From an uncultured Clostridia bacterium (GTDB taxonomy: Bacteria; Bacillota; Clostridia; TANB77; CAG-508): 64,000 bases of DNA. The notes under the pieces were generated by a model. It was given only the letters and a program-made list of their open reading frames with translations, searched no databases and was not told where the DNA came from. The number at the start of each line of letters is the position of its first letter. Positions within the stretch are counted from its first letter, which is position 1. Location: positions 1 to 64,000 of the forward strand of contig CAQUUC010000002.1 in assembly GCA_948896235.1 (NCBI GenBank), written 5' to 3'. Of this stretch, positions 55,100 through 64,000 are shown one piece after another. Position numbers and translations under genes: made by a program.

Positions 55100-55534
55100 T
55101 TAGAATTCCCATTTTTCTGGTTTTTGTGCTTGGTTTTCATGTTCAGAACCAGCATATAGTCTTAATTTTTTGATAGATTGTCTTCCTAAACTATTGTGTG
55201 GAAGCATTCCTTTTATAGCAAGCATTAAAGCTTTTTCTGGACTTTTTGCTAACATATCTCTTGCTACTGTTTCTTTCATTCCACCAATGTATCCTGAATG
55301 ACTTCTATAAACTTTTTGGTCTAATTTGTGACCTGTTAAAACTACTTTTTCACAGTTTATAATAATTACATGATCACCTACATCTAAGTTAGGTGTAAAT
55401 GTTGGTTTATGTTTTCCTCTTAATAACTTTGCTGCTTCTGTTGCAACTCTACCTAAAGGTTTTCCTTCTGCATCAATGATATACCATTTTCTTTCAATAT
55501 CATCTTTTTTTATGCTATATGTTGTATTATTCAT
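55100..55534 (-). CDS. rplM: 50S ribosomal protein L13
   Basis: The 144-residue protein has KWYIIDAEGKPLGRVATEAA, KPTFTPNLDVGDHVIIINCE and MLPHNSLGRQSIKKLRLYAG. It heads the rplM-rpsI operon as in most bacteria. The region from 55540 to 55640 upstream is AT-rich leader with a CTTCTCCCCGG stretch that might hold a ribosomal-protein leader, but I cannot identify it. Confidence 0.98.
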   Translation of the reverse strand: MNNTTYSIKKDDIERKWYIIDAEGKPLGRVATEAAKLLRGKHKPTFTPNLDVGDHVIIINCEKVVLTGHKLDQKVYRSHSGYIGGMKETVARDMLAKSPEKALMLAIKGMLPHNSLGRQSIKKLRLYAGSEHENQAQKPEKWEF

Positions 55535-55759
55535 GGTAATAAATACCCTCCATTCATTAATTTCTCTTCACAATGTATTATAAAGTAAAAATGAAACTAC
55601 CGGGGAGAAGTTTTATCTCTCTTTATAATAATGCTTAATTATTCTATTACAAAATATATAAAAAGTCAATATTTATCGAAGAATTTATTTACATTTATGT
55701 AAAAATAATGTTATAATTTCTATAAATATATTACTTTATTATAAGGATTGGTGCTAAAA

Positions 55760-56588
55760 ATGAAAATAAATATGAGAAATATTATATTTGGTATTATTAT
55801 AATTGTATGTATTGTTGCTATTAATTTTGGTATATATTGGCAGTTTTTTAGAAAAACAAACGCTCCTTCTTCTCCAAATTCAAATATTTCAGCAATAACT
55901 CAAGAGCAGTTAGCAAAAAATTTTAACAATATTTTCAATAATTCTTTAGATTATCAAGGTAATGATGTAAATATAACTGGTATTACTAAACTTAAATCTA
56001 GTGAAGATTTGATATATACATGGGTAACTAGAGAATCAAGTGTTGAAAATAAATATGATTTAAATTTGAATATCCCTCGTGTAAATATATCTAGTATCTC
56101 TGCTCAGAAATTCAATGAAACAATAAAGGATACCTATGTAAATAAGGCAAATGATATTATTTTACATTCAAATAGCCATACTATTTATACAGTTGAATAT
56201 ATGAGTTATATAAATAGTAATATTTTATCATTAGTTATAAAATCTACTTTGAAAGAAGGAAATAATCCTCAAAGAGTAATAATACAAACTTACAATTACA
56301 ATTTAAGTACAAATGAAGAAGTAACTTTTAACCAAATGTTAGAAATTAAAGAGCTAGATGAAACTACGATTAAAGCTTCTGTTTTAAAAGCTGTGCAAAA
56401 CGCAAATGTAGAAGCTCGGTAATCTTAGTAATTTAGGTTATAATGTGTATATTCGAGATTTATCAAGTAATATTTACGAGCCATCTAATACAGCATATTT
56501 TATTTTAGGTGCTAATAATTGTTTATATATAATTTATCCATATGGTAACTCTAATTTTACAGATGCAATGGATGTAGTAGTATTTTAA
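55760..56588 (+). CDS. membrane-anchored extracytoplasmic protein, +1 shift before the last 55 residues
   Basis: One N-terminal helix (IIFGIIIIVCIVAINFGI) anchors a 240-residue outer domain. Repeated Asn/Ser and beta-like strands and the pattern YTVEYMSYINSNILSLVIK, then VIIQTYNYNLSTNEEV, recall DUF3298/PdaC-type domains of Bacillota. The frame ends at GCT CGG TAA (CGG at 56417-56419); reading CGGT as Gly continues with NLSNLGYNVYIRDLSSNIY and stops at 56588 (275 residues), completing the fold. The start is the ATG at 56760 minus 1000, that is 55760, about 12 bases after AAGGA; a GTG at 55751 is an alternative. The family link is tentative. Confidence 0.75.
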
Positions 56589-56694
56589 TAATGCTGCTAC
56601 ATTTTTTTGAAACTAATATTATTTATCTTAATTTTATTGAATATATAACTTTTCTATGTTATAATTTTTTTATCAAAAATGGAGGTAAGTATTT

Positions 56695-56844
56695 ATGGAA
56701 AAGAAAACTTTTGATTTTCCAAAACATTGTGCTCCTGCAAGATGTCTTGTTTGTAATCGCCGGTCACGTTGTCCAAACTGCAAAGGTAAATGCAAAGAGT
56801 GCATCTTCAATCCGTTCCTATGTGAACGAAAAAAAGACCAGTAA
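56695..56844 (+). CDS. 49-residue Cys-rich protein, GC-richer single-gene unit
   Basis: The sequence has eight Cys in CxxC-like spacing (HCAPARCLVCNRR, RCPNCKGKCKECIF, LCERKK), fitting a zinc-binding mini-protein. It has a TTGAAT/TATAAT promoter with 17-base spacing (about 56637-56665), a GGAGG site and its own terminator. The codons CGC CGG TCA place an in-frame CGG in the middle. A +1 reading would destroy the Cys pattern, so arginine is meant. Like 2914, 54092 and 61947, it differs in base use from its neighbours. Confidence 0.6.
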   Translation: MEKKTFDFPKHCAPARCLVCNRRSRCPNCKGKCKECIFNPFLCERKKDQ

Positions 56845-56857
56845 CTCGGTCTTTTTT
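56830..56857. terminator. terminator shared by the Cys-rich gene
   Basis: AAAAAAGACC and GGTCTTTTTT with AGTAACTC loop; the stop codon is in the loop. It lies before the lexA end on the other strand. Confidence 0.8.
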
Positions 56858-56870
56858 ATTTTGTTATTTA

Positions 56871-57527
56871 TTACATTTTTCTAAATACTCCAGCAACTTT
56901 TCCAAGTATCTTACAATCTGGCACTATTATTGGATCCATTGTAGAATTTTCGGGTTGTAAACGTATATGGTCTTTTTCTTTATAAAATGTTTTTACTGTT
57001 GCTTCATCTTCTATTAATGCTACTACAATTTCCCCGTTATTAGCCGTATTTTGTTTTTTCACTAATATATAATCTCCATCTAAAATTCCAGCTTCTATCA
57101 TACTTTCTCCTCTAACAGTAAGCATAAAAGATTCGCTATTTCCAACAAAGTCTATTGGAATTGGAAATGTATCTGTTATATTTTCTACTGCTAAAATTGG
57201 TGCACCTGCTGTTATTTTTCCAATTACAGGTACTTCTACCATTTCTTTTCCAGAATAAAACTCTTTCATGGTTGTTTGATTTTTATTTTCTCCTGCTCCA
57301 CCTTTTAATAATTTTAGGGTTCTTCCTTTTTGAGATTCTTTTTTAATATATCCTTTTTCTTCTAATTTTGCTAAGTATCCATGTACTGTAGCAGTTGATT
57401 TTAAACCTACTGCTTTTCCTATTTCTCTTACAGAAGGTGGATAACTATTTATTTGTATTTGTTTTTCAATAAACTTTAAAATTGCTTTTTCTCTTTTTCC
57501 TAATTCGTTCGGATCTTTTTTATTCAT
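56871..57527 (-). CDS. lexA: SOS regulator LexA
   Basis: LexA represses SOS genes and self-cleaves on RecA activation. The 218-residue protein has an N-terminal winged helix (YPPSVREIGKAVGLKSTATV), the cleavage site in VPVIGKITAGAPI, the catalytic Ser (VRGESMIEAGILDGDYI) and Lys (EATVKTFYKE). Start after AAAGGAGTG. Its promoter's -35 box lies inside the preceding terminator. No clear operator box was found. Confidence 0.95.
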   Translation of the reverse strand: MNKKDPNELGKREKAILKFIEKQIQINSYPPSVREIGKAVGLKSTATVHGYLAKLEEKGYIKKESQKGRTLKLLKGGAGENKNQTTMKEFYSGKEMVEVPVIGKITAGAPILAVENITDTFPIPIDFVGNSESFMLTVRGESMIEAGILDGDYILVKKQNTANNGEIVVALIEDEATVKTFYKEKDHIRLQPENSTMDPIIVPDCKILGKVAGVFRKM

Positions 57528-57558
57528 ATAAAAATCACTCCTTTTTTTATTTGGCTAT

Positions 57559-57587
57559 ATGGTATCATAAAAGCGAAAAAAAGTCAA
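57559..57587 (-). promoter_or_regulatory. lexA promoter
   Basis: TTGACT (57587-57582) and TACCAT (57564-57559) are 17 bases apart on the minus strand. The -35 box is part of the right arm of the 57580-57618 terminator. Confidence 0.55.
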
Positions 57588-57618
57588 ACAAATTTTTCAA
57601 AAAAATTTGTTTGACTTT
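57580..57618 (-). terminator. terminator after the 57646 gene, 18-bp perfect stem
   Basis: Arms 57580-57597 and 57601-57618 with a 3-base loop, followed by a T-rich stretch on the minus strand. It ends the pilin-like gene just before lexA. Confidence 0.8.
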
Positions 57619-57645
57619 ACTTTTTATATTATTCTTAAACTACAT

Positions 57646-58869
57646 TTATTCTAGAGTTATTTCATAAGCAGGACAATTGTATTGACACCAAATTCCTAAT
57701 CTAACAGTTCCTTCTGGAATTACTATGTCTGTCCATCCACCGTTTACACTCTTACTTGCAAGTATTCTATTTCCATTAAAGTCATAAGCCTCAATGCGTG
57801 CATAGCACCATTCTAAACTTGTACTTCTTACTAAGAGATTAACTCTTTTCCCGATAATATCTCTAGTTATATTTATATATCTTGTATTTCCCTCAAGACC
57901 GCCCGAATTCGGTCCAGAACCAGTATTTTCATCTCCATCATATAGTTCAGGCCCAACTTTATCTATTGACACTTGAACTTGTGTATAACAATCTGGATTT
58001 GCCTTTACTACGCTTTTTGCCATTATTGTATTGCTCGTCGATTTAAATTCTCCTGTATAAATTTTCCAAGTTGTTCCATTATCTTCACTATAATAATGTT
58101 CTAGTTTTTCGTTTTCTTCATATAGAATTTTTACTTTTCCTTTTTCTTCTTCTACACCATTTAATGTTAATGTAGGATATGCTCCGCTTATTTCTATTAC
58201 TGGCTCTATTGGTTTTAAAGTACTAATTTGTATTGTTTTAGTGGTTTTGCTTCCATTTGATGCTTCTACTATAAATTTATATTTTCCATTTTGTGTTACT
58301 TTATATTGAACTTCATTTACATTTTCTTCATAATTTCCATCTGGTTTTATTATTTTGGTTATATTTCCTTCACTAATTGTTGCTTTTAATGTTATTGTCA
58401 GTTCATTAATATCTATTATCTCATCACTTAATGTGTATGTAATTACTGGCTTAGTTCCTGGTTTTTCTACTATAACTTCATACTCTTTTGTTATTATATA
58501 TTCATAATCTTTATGTTCTCCTACAATTTGTCCTTCGTCATCTTTTTCTACAGTTATATCTTTTAACTTATTAGGTAACTCTTTCTCTATTATATCAATT
58601 GTTAATTCTTCGCCATTTTGTAATTTTTCTATTTTTATATCTAATATTGCATATTCTATTTCTTCTTTTATACCTGCTTTCTCATAGTCTTCTCCTGCCC
58701 TTTTCGCTGTATTAAATAATCTATTCTCACCTAGTGTTAAATTTATTGTTACCACAGCTAGAATTAAAAGAATTATTATTGTTATAATTAGTGCTATTAA
58801 AGTAATTCCATTAGAACCAACAATATTTTTCTCTACGTTTATATTCTTTATATTTATTTTCTTTTTCAT
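57646..58869 (-). CDS. pilin-like surface protein with large extracellular domain
   Basis: Class III signal with a longer leader: KNIVGSNGITLIALIITIII, the cleaved Gly preceding a 20-residue helix, with Ala at the Glu5 place. The 340-residue outer part has Ig-like strand patterns (KTTKTIQISTLKPIEPVIEI) and a C-terminal beta-domain that ends VRLGIWCQYNCPAYEITLE with two Cys. It belongs with the 4116 and 51791 proteins by N-terminus. Adhesion is possible. Many CGG here lie across codons. No in-frame CGG. Confidence 0.7.
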   Translation of the reverse strand: MKKKINIKNINVEKNIVGSNGITLIALIITIIILLILAVVTINLTLGENRLFNTAKRAGEDYEKAGIKEEIEYAILDIKIEKLQNGEELTIDIIEKELPNKLKDITVEKDDEGQIVGEHKDYEYIITKEYEVIVEKPGTKPVITYTLSDEIIDINELTITLKATISEGNITKIIKPDGNYEENVNEVQYKVTQNGKYKFIVEASNGSKTTKTIQISTLKPIEPVIEISGAYPTLTLNGVEEEKGKVKILYEENEKLEHYYSEDNGTTWKIYTGEFKSTSNTIMAKSVVKANPDCYTQVQVSIDKVGPELYDGDENTGSGPNSGGLEGNTRYINITRDIIGKRVNLLVRSTSLEWCYARIEAYDFNGNRILASKSVNGGWTDIVIPEGTVRLGIWCQYNCPAYEITLE

Positions 58870-59037
58870 TTGTTCCTCCTTTTATTTTTCTTGACGTTTA
58901 TTTTCATCACTATTATATTTAATGTGACGTTTAATATCAATATAAATATAACAATAAATATCACATAATTTCTCCAGGTGATAAAAAATGATTTTCCATT
59001 TTACTTCTTTTATTATTACATTCTTAATAATCAAGTA

Positions 59038-60313
<1,276 letters not shown>

Positions 60314-60325
60314 ATTTTTCTCCCT

Positions 60326-60676
60326 CTAATATAAATCATTGTCTTCTTCATCTATTCCATCTTGTGGTCTAAATGCTGGAGACATAATTAACAATAATTT
60401 CATCTTACCTGCAAAAACAAATTTTGTATTAGCAGGTATTTCTATACAGTCATTTTTCTTAACGTTATAAATTTGATCATTAATCTTAAATTTTCCTGTT
60501 CCTTCTAAAATATAATATATTTTTGAACTACGATTATTAGTATGATATTTATCATGTCCTTTAAAACAGTCTTCCATACTCATACTAATCTCTTTTGTAA
60601 ACAAGTTATAGTTATAGCCTTTTAATCCTTGTTGTTCAAATGATACTTCTTCAGGTAATTTTTTAATATATTCCAT
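60326..60676 (-). CDS. cupin-domain protein
   Basis: The 116-residue single-domain cupin (GHDKYHTNNRSSKIYYILEG, KKNDCIEIPANTKFVFAG) has probable metal-binding His residues. It lies 2 bases from trpS and 12 from obgE, so the three may form an operon. The substrate is unknown. Start after AGAGGTA. Confidence 0.85.
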   Translation of the reverse strand: MEYIKKLPEEVSFEQQGLKGYNYNLFTKEISMSMEDCFKGHDKYHTNNRSSKIYYILEGTGKFKINDQIYNVKKNDCIEIPANTKFVFAGKMKLLLIMSPAFRPQDGIDEEDNDLY

Positions 60677-60678
60677 TT

Positions 60679-61699
60679 TTATACCTCTTTAAAATAATCT
60701 AACTTCATAGCTTCTTTTACTTTAGCCATTGTAACTTTAGCTTCTTTGCTTGCTTTTTTAGTACCTTCCATTAATATTTCTTTTACAACTTCTGGTCTTT
60801 CTTCATAATAGTGCCTTTTTTCTCTAATTGGTGCTAGATGCTCTGTTATATTTTTTATTAACTGCTTTTTACAAGCAACACATCCTCTTTTACCACCTTT
60901 GCATTCTTCACATATTGTTTTCACTTCATCTTTACTAAATAAATTATGATAGTATGCTACCATACATATATCAGGATTTCCAGGATCATCTTTTTTTATT
61001 CTTCCTGGATCTGTTACAGCACTCATTACTTTTTCTTTTATTGTTTCCTCAGTATCTGAAAGATAAATTGCATTTCCTAAAGATTTACCCATTTTTTCAT
61101 TTCCATCTAATCCTTTAATACGCTTGTTTTCTCCTAAGTATGCTTGAGGTTCAAGTAATATTTCCCCATATATACTATTAAATTTTCTTACTATTTCTCT
61201 ACATTGCTCAATTAGTGGTAATTGATCTTCACCTACTGGAATAATAGTTGCATTAAATGCTGTAATATCTGCTGCTTGGCTAACTGGATAACCTAAAAAT
61301 CCATATGTAACACTTTCTCCAAATAGTTCTCTTTTTTGTGCTATTTCAGTTTTTACAGTTGGGTTTCTTTGTAATCTTGCAATAGTAACAAGATTTGAAT
61401 AAAATACTGTAAGTTCTGCAATTTCAGGTATCATTGATTGTAAAAAAATTGTTGATTTATTTGGATCTATTCCTACTGCTAACTGATCCATAACAATTTC
61501 TTTTACATTGTTTTTTACTTTTTCAGGATTATTAAAATTATCTGTTAATGCTTGCACATCTGCAACTTCTATGTATGTTTCATATTCGTTTTGAAGTTTT
61601 ACTCTATTCATAAGTGATCCAAAATAATGACCAATGTGTAATTTTCCTGTTGGCCTATCACCTGTTAATATTCTCTCATTATTTTTTCCGTATCTCCAT
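60679..61699 (-). CDS. trpS: tryptophanyl-tRNA synthetase, +1 shift at codon 4
   Basis: Class I aminoacyl-tRNA synthetase. ILTGDRPTGKLHIGHYFGS carries the HIGH-type motif; GNEKMGKSLGN is the KMSKS motif. A longer in-frame start at 61719 lacks a ribosome binding site. The ATG at 61699 has GAGG six to seven bases upstream and reads ATG GAG ATA CGG AAA (CGG at 61688-61690); with +1 it gives MEIGKNNERILTG, 339 residues, close to typical TrpS. This is the preferred start but is inferred, because the 61719 start would also give an intact enzyme. The cysteine cluster CKGGKRGCVACKKQ is a feature of some Clostridial TrpS. Confidence 0.88.
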
Positions 61700-61775
61700 A
61701 TGTTTTCCTCTTTTCTCATTTTGTAATAATATTATTATACTCTAAAATCTTCAAAAAAACAACCTTTAAATTGTA

Positions 61776-61804
61776 TTGACTTTTATGTAAATTTATAGTA
61801 TAAT
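61776..61804 (+). promoter_or_regulatory. promoter of the 61947 gene
   Basis: TTGACT (61776-61781) and TATAAT (61799-61804), 17 apart. The 140-base leader has an ATCAAAG/CTTTGAT hairpin near 61830-61853. Confidence 0.7.
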
Positions 61805-61946
61805 TTTTGCAGGTATTTAGTGTACTATATATCAAAGGCAAATTGACTTTGATAGCCTAATACGAGTATATGCACAAATACACTCTATAGAAAGGAGATA
61901 AGAAACTATTAACAACATCAGCATTAGACAGGAGGGATAAAAATTT

Positions 61947-63596
61947 ATGAACCCAGCATTATTAAAATGCACACCTAAACAGATTTTATGTCCTTACTGT
62001 GGTGAATGGCATAATTGGAATGGACGTGAGTTAGAATATTATAACACATCCGATTATACCATTACGTTAACAGATTGTGACACACCACGAGGATGTCGTG
62101 ATGGCCGTTATAATGCTTTTTTTTATAACGATAACTGTTACTATTCTTTAAAATCTATGTGCAGAAGGGCTAATCTATCAATTAGTGGAAACATACCAAT
62201 TTCTTCCTTGGTTGAAAGTGAAGATGAGCCTATTGTTACTTTCAGAGTAGCAGCCACAACAGACAATGATGTAGGATCTTGTGAATGTTCTCCATGCAGT
62301 TACAAAAATTCTTGTAATTTGGTTAAGTTGGGCGATGCAACTGATAACCGTCGCATAGTTATCACATTTGGCTTTAAATTTGATCAGGAAGATTATGACA
62401 AATTTACCAAAGCCGCCATTCTTTCACGCAAGTTGAAAGAAATTCAGGAGTACGAAAGCGATTTGCAACGTAGGGAGCAATCTCTACGGGAACAAGAGAG
62501 CTATTTAATAATTAAAGATCAATCTCTGCAAGAACGTGAAGCCATTTTGGCTGACAAAGAAAAACAAACACAGATCAAGGAGGAACTTACTATGTCTGAA
62601 ACAACAAAAAATGGAACTACTATCAAAACCCTGCTTTACGAGAATTCTCCCAAAGAGAACCTCGAACTGATGAGAACCTGGGCTGAGAAGTACAAACCCG
62701 TTTTGAAGTGGGCTGTTCCTGTAGCAGCAGTTTATGCTGCTTACCGGATTTTGAATTCAAATGAATGTGATCTCTCTGTTAACAACGTCGCAGAAACCTG
62801 CGAGAAAAAACTTGGTTTCAAGATTGCATTCCTTGAAAACCAGAAAGCTCTCAAGGAGCTAATGGTTCTCGGAGGCATTTCCGCTGGTGCATATGGTGCT
62901 GTACAGGCAATTTCTGGATTTCTCGGCAATAACAAGAGAGAAAAAGAAGTCTCTACCGATGTTTCTGTTGAAGAGTTGGAATCTGGTATGACTCAACTTG
63001 AGTCTATCAGTAAAAAGTTTTCTTTCCTTCAGCCTACGACAGAGAACATGCTGCCCATTGCCCTGAGCGTGATCTTGGTTTATACAACACTGCATAAACC
63101 AAGGTTTACTGGCAGATTCGCCAAGAAGGTACAGCTTCTCACTGAAGATTTCCAGATCAAAGTTGGGCTGTATCGTGATCTGGCTAAGAGCTTTATCCAG
63201 GACAAGTTTAACATTGATTTGTGCAATGATGCAGAACAGAAAAAGATAAAAATTTGCGTCTTCTTGTTGGGCATAATGGGAGTCCTTGCATTCCTGTACG
63301 GCAAGAAGGTGCTGGGCAACAAGGCCAACTCTGAAGCTGCTGACGAAACTGATAATGCGAATTTCAACAAATCTGTTACAGTTTTTGTTGAGCAGGCAAA
63401 AGGGATTGTTGAGAAACTTGCTCCCACCCTCTATACCTCTCTCATTACACTTCTGGTTTCCAAGAAACTTTTGTCGCTCGAAGAAGAGCCGGTAGTTTTG
63501 GAAGAAACTGATATCGAGAAAATTATGGAGCAGGAAGATACGGCTGATGCAAAGAATGCCCCTGAGGATGAATCTGACGAGGATTCTGAAAACTAG
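61947..63596 (+). CDS. large unknown membrane protein with N-terminal Cys domain, GC-richer single-gene unit
   Basis: Not recognised. Residues 1-135 are a Cys-rich domain (LCPYCGEWHNWNG, CDTPRGCRDGR, CECSPCSYKNSCN), perhaps zinc-binding. Residues 145-215 are a Glu/Gln coiled coil. Residues 250-500 hold about five hydrophobic segments (WAVPVAAVYAAYRIL, LMVLGGISAGAYGAVQAI, MLPIALSVILVYTT, ICVFLLGIMGVLAFLYG, TLYTSLITLLVSKKL), and the end is acidic. An internal ATG at 62592 has AAGGAGGAAC directly before it, so a shorter 334-residue form could be made. Two in-frame CGG (CTA CGG GAA, TAC CGG ATT) must be arginine. Codon use from 62592 on is much richer in G/C than in the neighbours, indicating transfer. 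Confidence 0.65.
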   Translation: MNPALLKCTPKQILCPYCGEWHNWNGRELEYYNTSDYTITLTDCDTPRGCRDGRYNAFFYNDNCYYSLKSMCRRANLSISGNIPISSLVESEDEPIVTFRVAATTDNDVGSCECSPCSYKNSCNLVKLGDATDNRRIVITFGFKFDQEDYDKFTKAAILSRKLKEIQEYESDLQRREQSLREQESYLIIKDQSLQEREAILADKEKQTQIKEELTMSETTKNGTTIKTLLYENSPKENLELMRTWAEKYKPVLKWAVPVAAVYAAYRILNSNECDLSVNNVAETCEKKLGFKIAFLENQKALKELMVLGGISAGAYGAVQAISGFLGNNKREKEVSTDVSVEELESGMTQLESISKKFSFLQPTTENMLPIALSVILVYTTLHKPRFTGRFAKKVQLLTEDFQIKVGLYRDLAKSFIQDKFNIDLCNDAEQKKIKICVFLLGIMGVLAFLYGKKVLGNKANSEAADETDNANFNKSVTVFVEQAKGIVEKLAPTLYTSLITLLVSKKLLSLEEEPVVLEETDIEKIMEQEDTADAKNAPEDESDEDSEN

Positions 63597-63644
63597 GTAC
63601 AAGCTGACTATTCGCTAAAGAATAATAGTTTTAATCTCTAATCT

Positions 63645-63672
63645 GTCCCCCAAGACTTTTGTCTTGGGGGAC
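63645..63672 (+). terminator. GC-rich hairpin after the 61947 gene
   Basis: GTCCCCCAAGAC, TTTT, GTCTTGGGGGAC. A perfect 12-bp stem with no T-run; it lies about 50 bases after the stop codon. Confidence 0.65.
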
Positions 63673-63788
63673 GTCAAATATATTTTATTAACATTTATTC
63701 ATAAAGTTTATTTATATATTTTATCTACTTGACGAAATTTATCAAAAAATGTATTATATATTATATTACATTTTTGGAGGAAATATTT

Positions 63789-64000
63789 ATGTTTAAACAT
63801 ATACCAAATATATTAACAATAATAAGATTTTTTTTAATTCCAGTAATTATTGCATACCTAATTGAAGGTAATTATATTTTAGCTTTTGTATTTTTAACTT
63901 TGTCTGGAATAACTGATATCTTAGATGGATTTATAGCAAGAAAGTTTAATTTTATAACAAACTTTGGAAAATTAATTGATCCACTTGCCGATAAAGCAAC
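63789..64000 (+). CDS. pgsA: CDP-diacylglycerol-glycerol-3-phosphate 3-phosphatidyltransferase, cut by window end
   Basis: PgsA makes phosphatidylglycerol phosphate. Seventy residues are visible, starting MFKHIPNILTIIRFFLIPVI, with the CDP-alcohol phosphatidyltransferase signature DG-x2-AR-x8-G-x3-D-x3-D complete. Two membrane helices precede and overlap the motif. Start after TTGGAGGAAAT. The 3' end lies beyond base 64000. Confidence 0.92.
   Translation, partial: MFKHIPNILTIIRFFLIPVIIAYLIEGNYILAFVFLTLSGITDILDGFIARKFNFITNFGKLIDPLADKA

Noticed and set aside
56591..56884. 97-residue frame overlapping the Cys-rich gene
   Set aside because: It lacks a ribosome binding site and only shadows the Cys-rich frame one base off. 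The Cys spacing supports the 49-residue frame.
62859..63602. 247-residue minus-strand frame opposite the 61947 gene
   Set aside because: Antisense shadow; the plus-strand frame has promoter, ribosome binding site and coherent domains.

Overview
The window is a very AT-rich, mostly minus-strand chromosomal segment from an uncultured-looking low-GC Bacillota, most likely an anaerobic spore-forming member of Clostridia. The evidence is gatCAB, radA next to disA, DivIVA/SepF, a YlbJ-type sporulation membrane protein, rubredoxin, a HrcA/CIRCE-type groESL operon, Mn-dependent pyrophosphatase and strong GGAGG ribosome binding sites. No rRNA, tRNA, CRISPR array, prophage or transposase gene is visible.

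Layout. 1-2.7 kb: gatB (partial), gatA, gatC. 3.3-8 kb: secreted cyclophilin, a pilin-like LamG protein, disA, radA. 8.2-10.2 kb: GH15 glycosidase, preceded in the map by a REP-like palindrome. 10.2-10.5 kb: a plus-strand structured RNA. 10.5-23.8 kb: beta-CASP exonuclease, coiled-coil protein, FtsK, ATPase-like coiled coil, rsmD, divIVA, sepF, HlyD-like adaptor, miaA, a membrane protein and mutL. 24-27.3 kb: small coiled-coil and Cys-rich proteins and groESL. 27.4-30.8 kb: ABC exporter with a secreted protein. 31-36 kb: pyrG, HD-GYP, phosphoesterase, acetyltransferase, C39-like protease. 36-42.3 kb: a cysteine desulfurase/ferredoxin operon, a MATE-kinase fusion, rimO. 42.4-53.7 kb: deoD, ppaC, mnmA, hslO, a glycosyltransferase-rubredoxin fusion, ylbJ, deoA, rnhB, pseudopilin, htrA. 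54-64 kb: rpsI/rplM, lexA, a pilin-like protein, obgE, trpS, a large unknown membrane protein and pgsA (partial).

The outstanding feature is a genome-wide reading rule. Thirteen otherwise intact, mostly housekeeping genes (radA, beta-CASP exonuclease, ATPase-like protein, miaA, a 4-TM protein, an ABC permease, deoD, ylbJ twice, deoA, htrA twice, a lipoprotein-like gene, obgE, trpS) are interrupted by a single extra C. The extra C always lies directly 5' of a glycine codon, so the zero frame shows CGG. Reading CGGN as one glycine restores the full protein every time. I checked every CGG on the coding strand by eye. In the AT-rich genes all 15 in-frame CGG codons are such +1 sites, and none is usable as arginine. 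The only in-frame CGG codons that must be arginine lie in four single-gene units with richer GC and different codon use (2914, 54092, 56695 and 61947), which look acquired. The simplest model is that CGG has been lost as an arginine codon and that CGGN is decoded as glycine with a +1 shift, perhaps by an expanded-anticodon tRNA-Gly. The decoder itself is not in this window.

Other points of interest are a putative approximately 230-nt non-coding RNA, two REP-like palindromes, two in-frame fusions that keep an internal ribosome binding site, two orphan micro-peptide transcription units, and a family of pilin-like proteins with the N-terminal signature KGITL.
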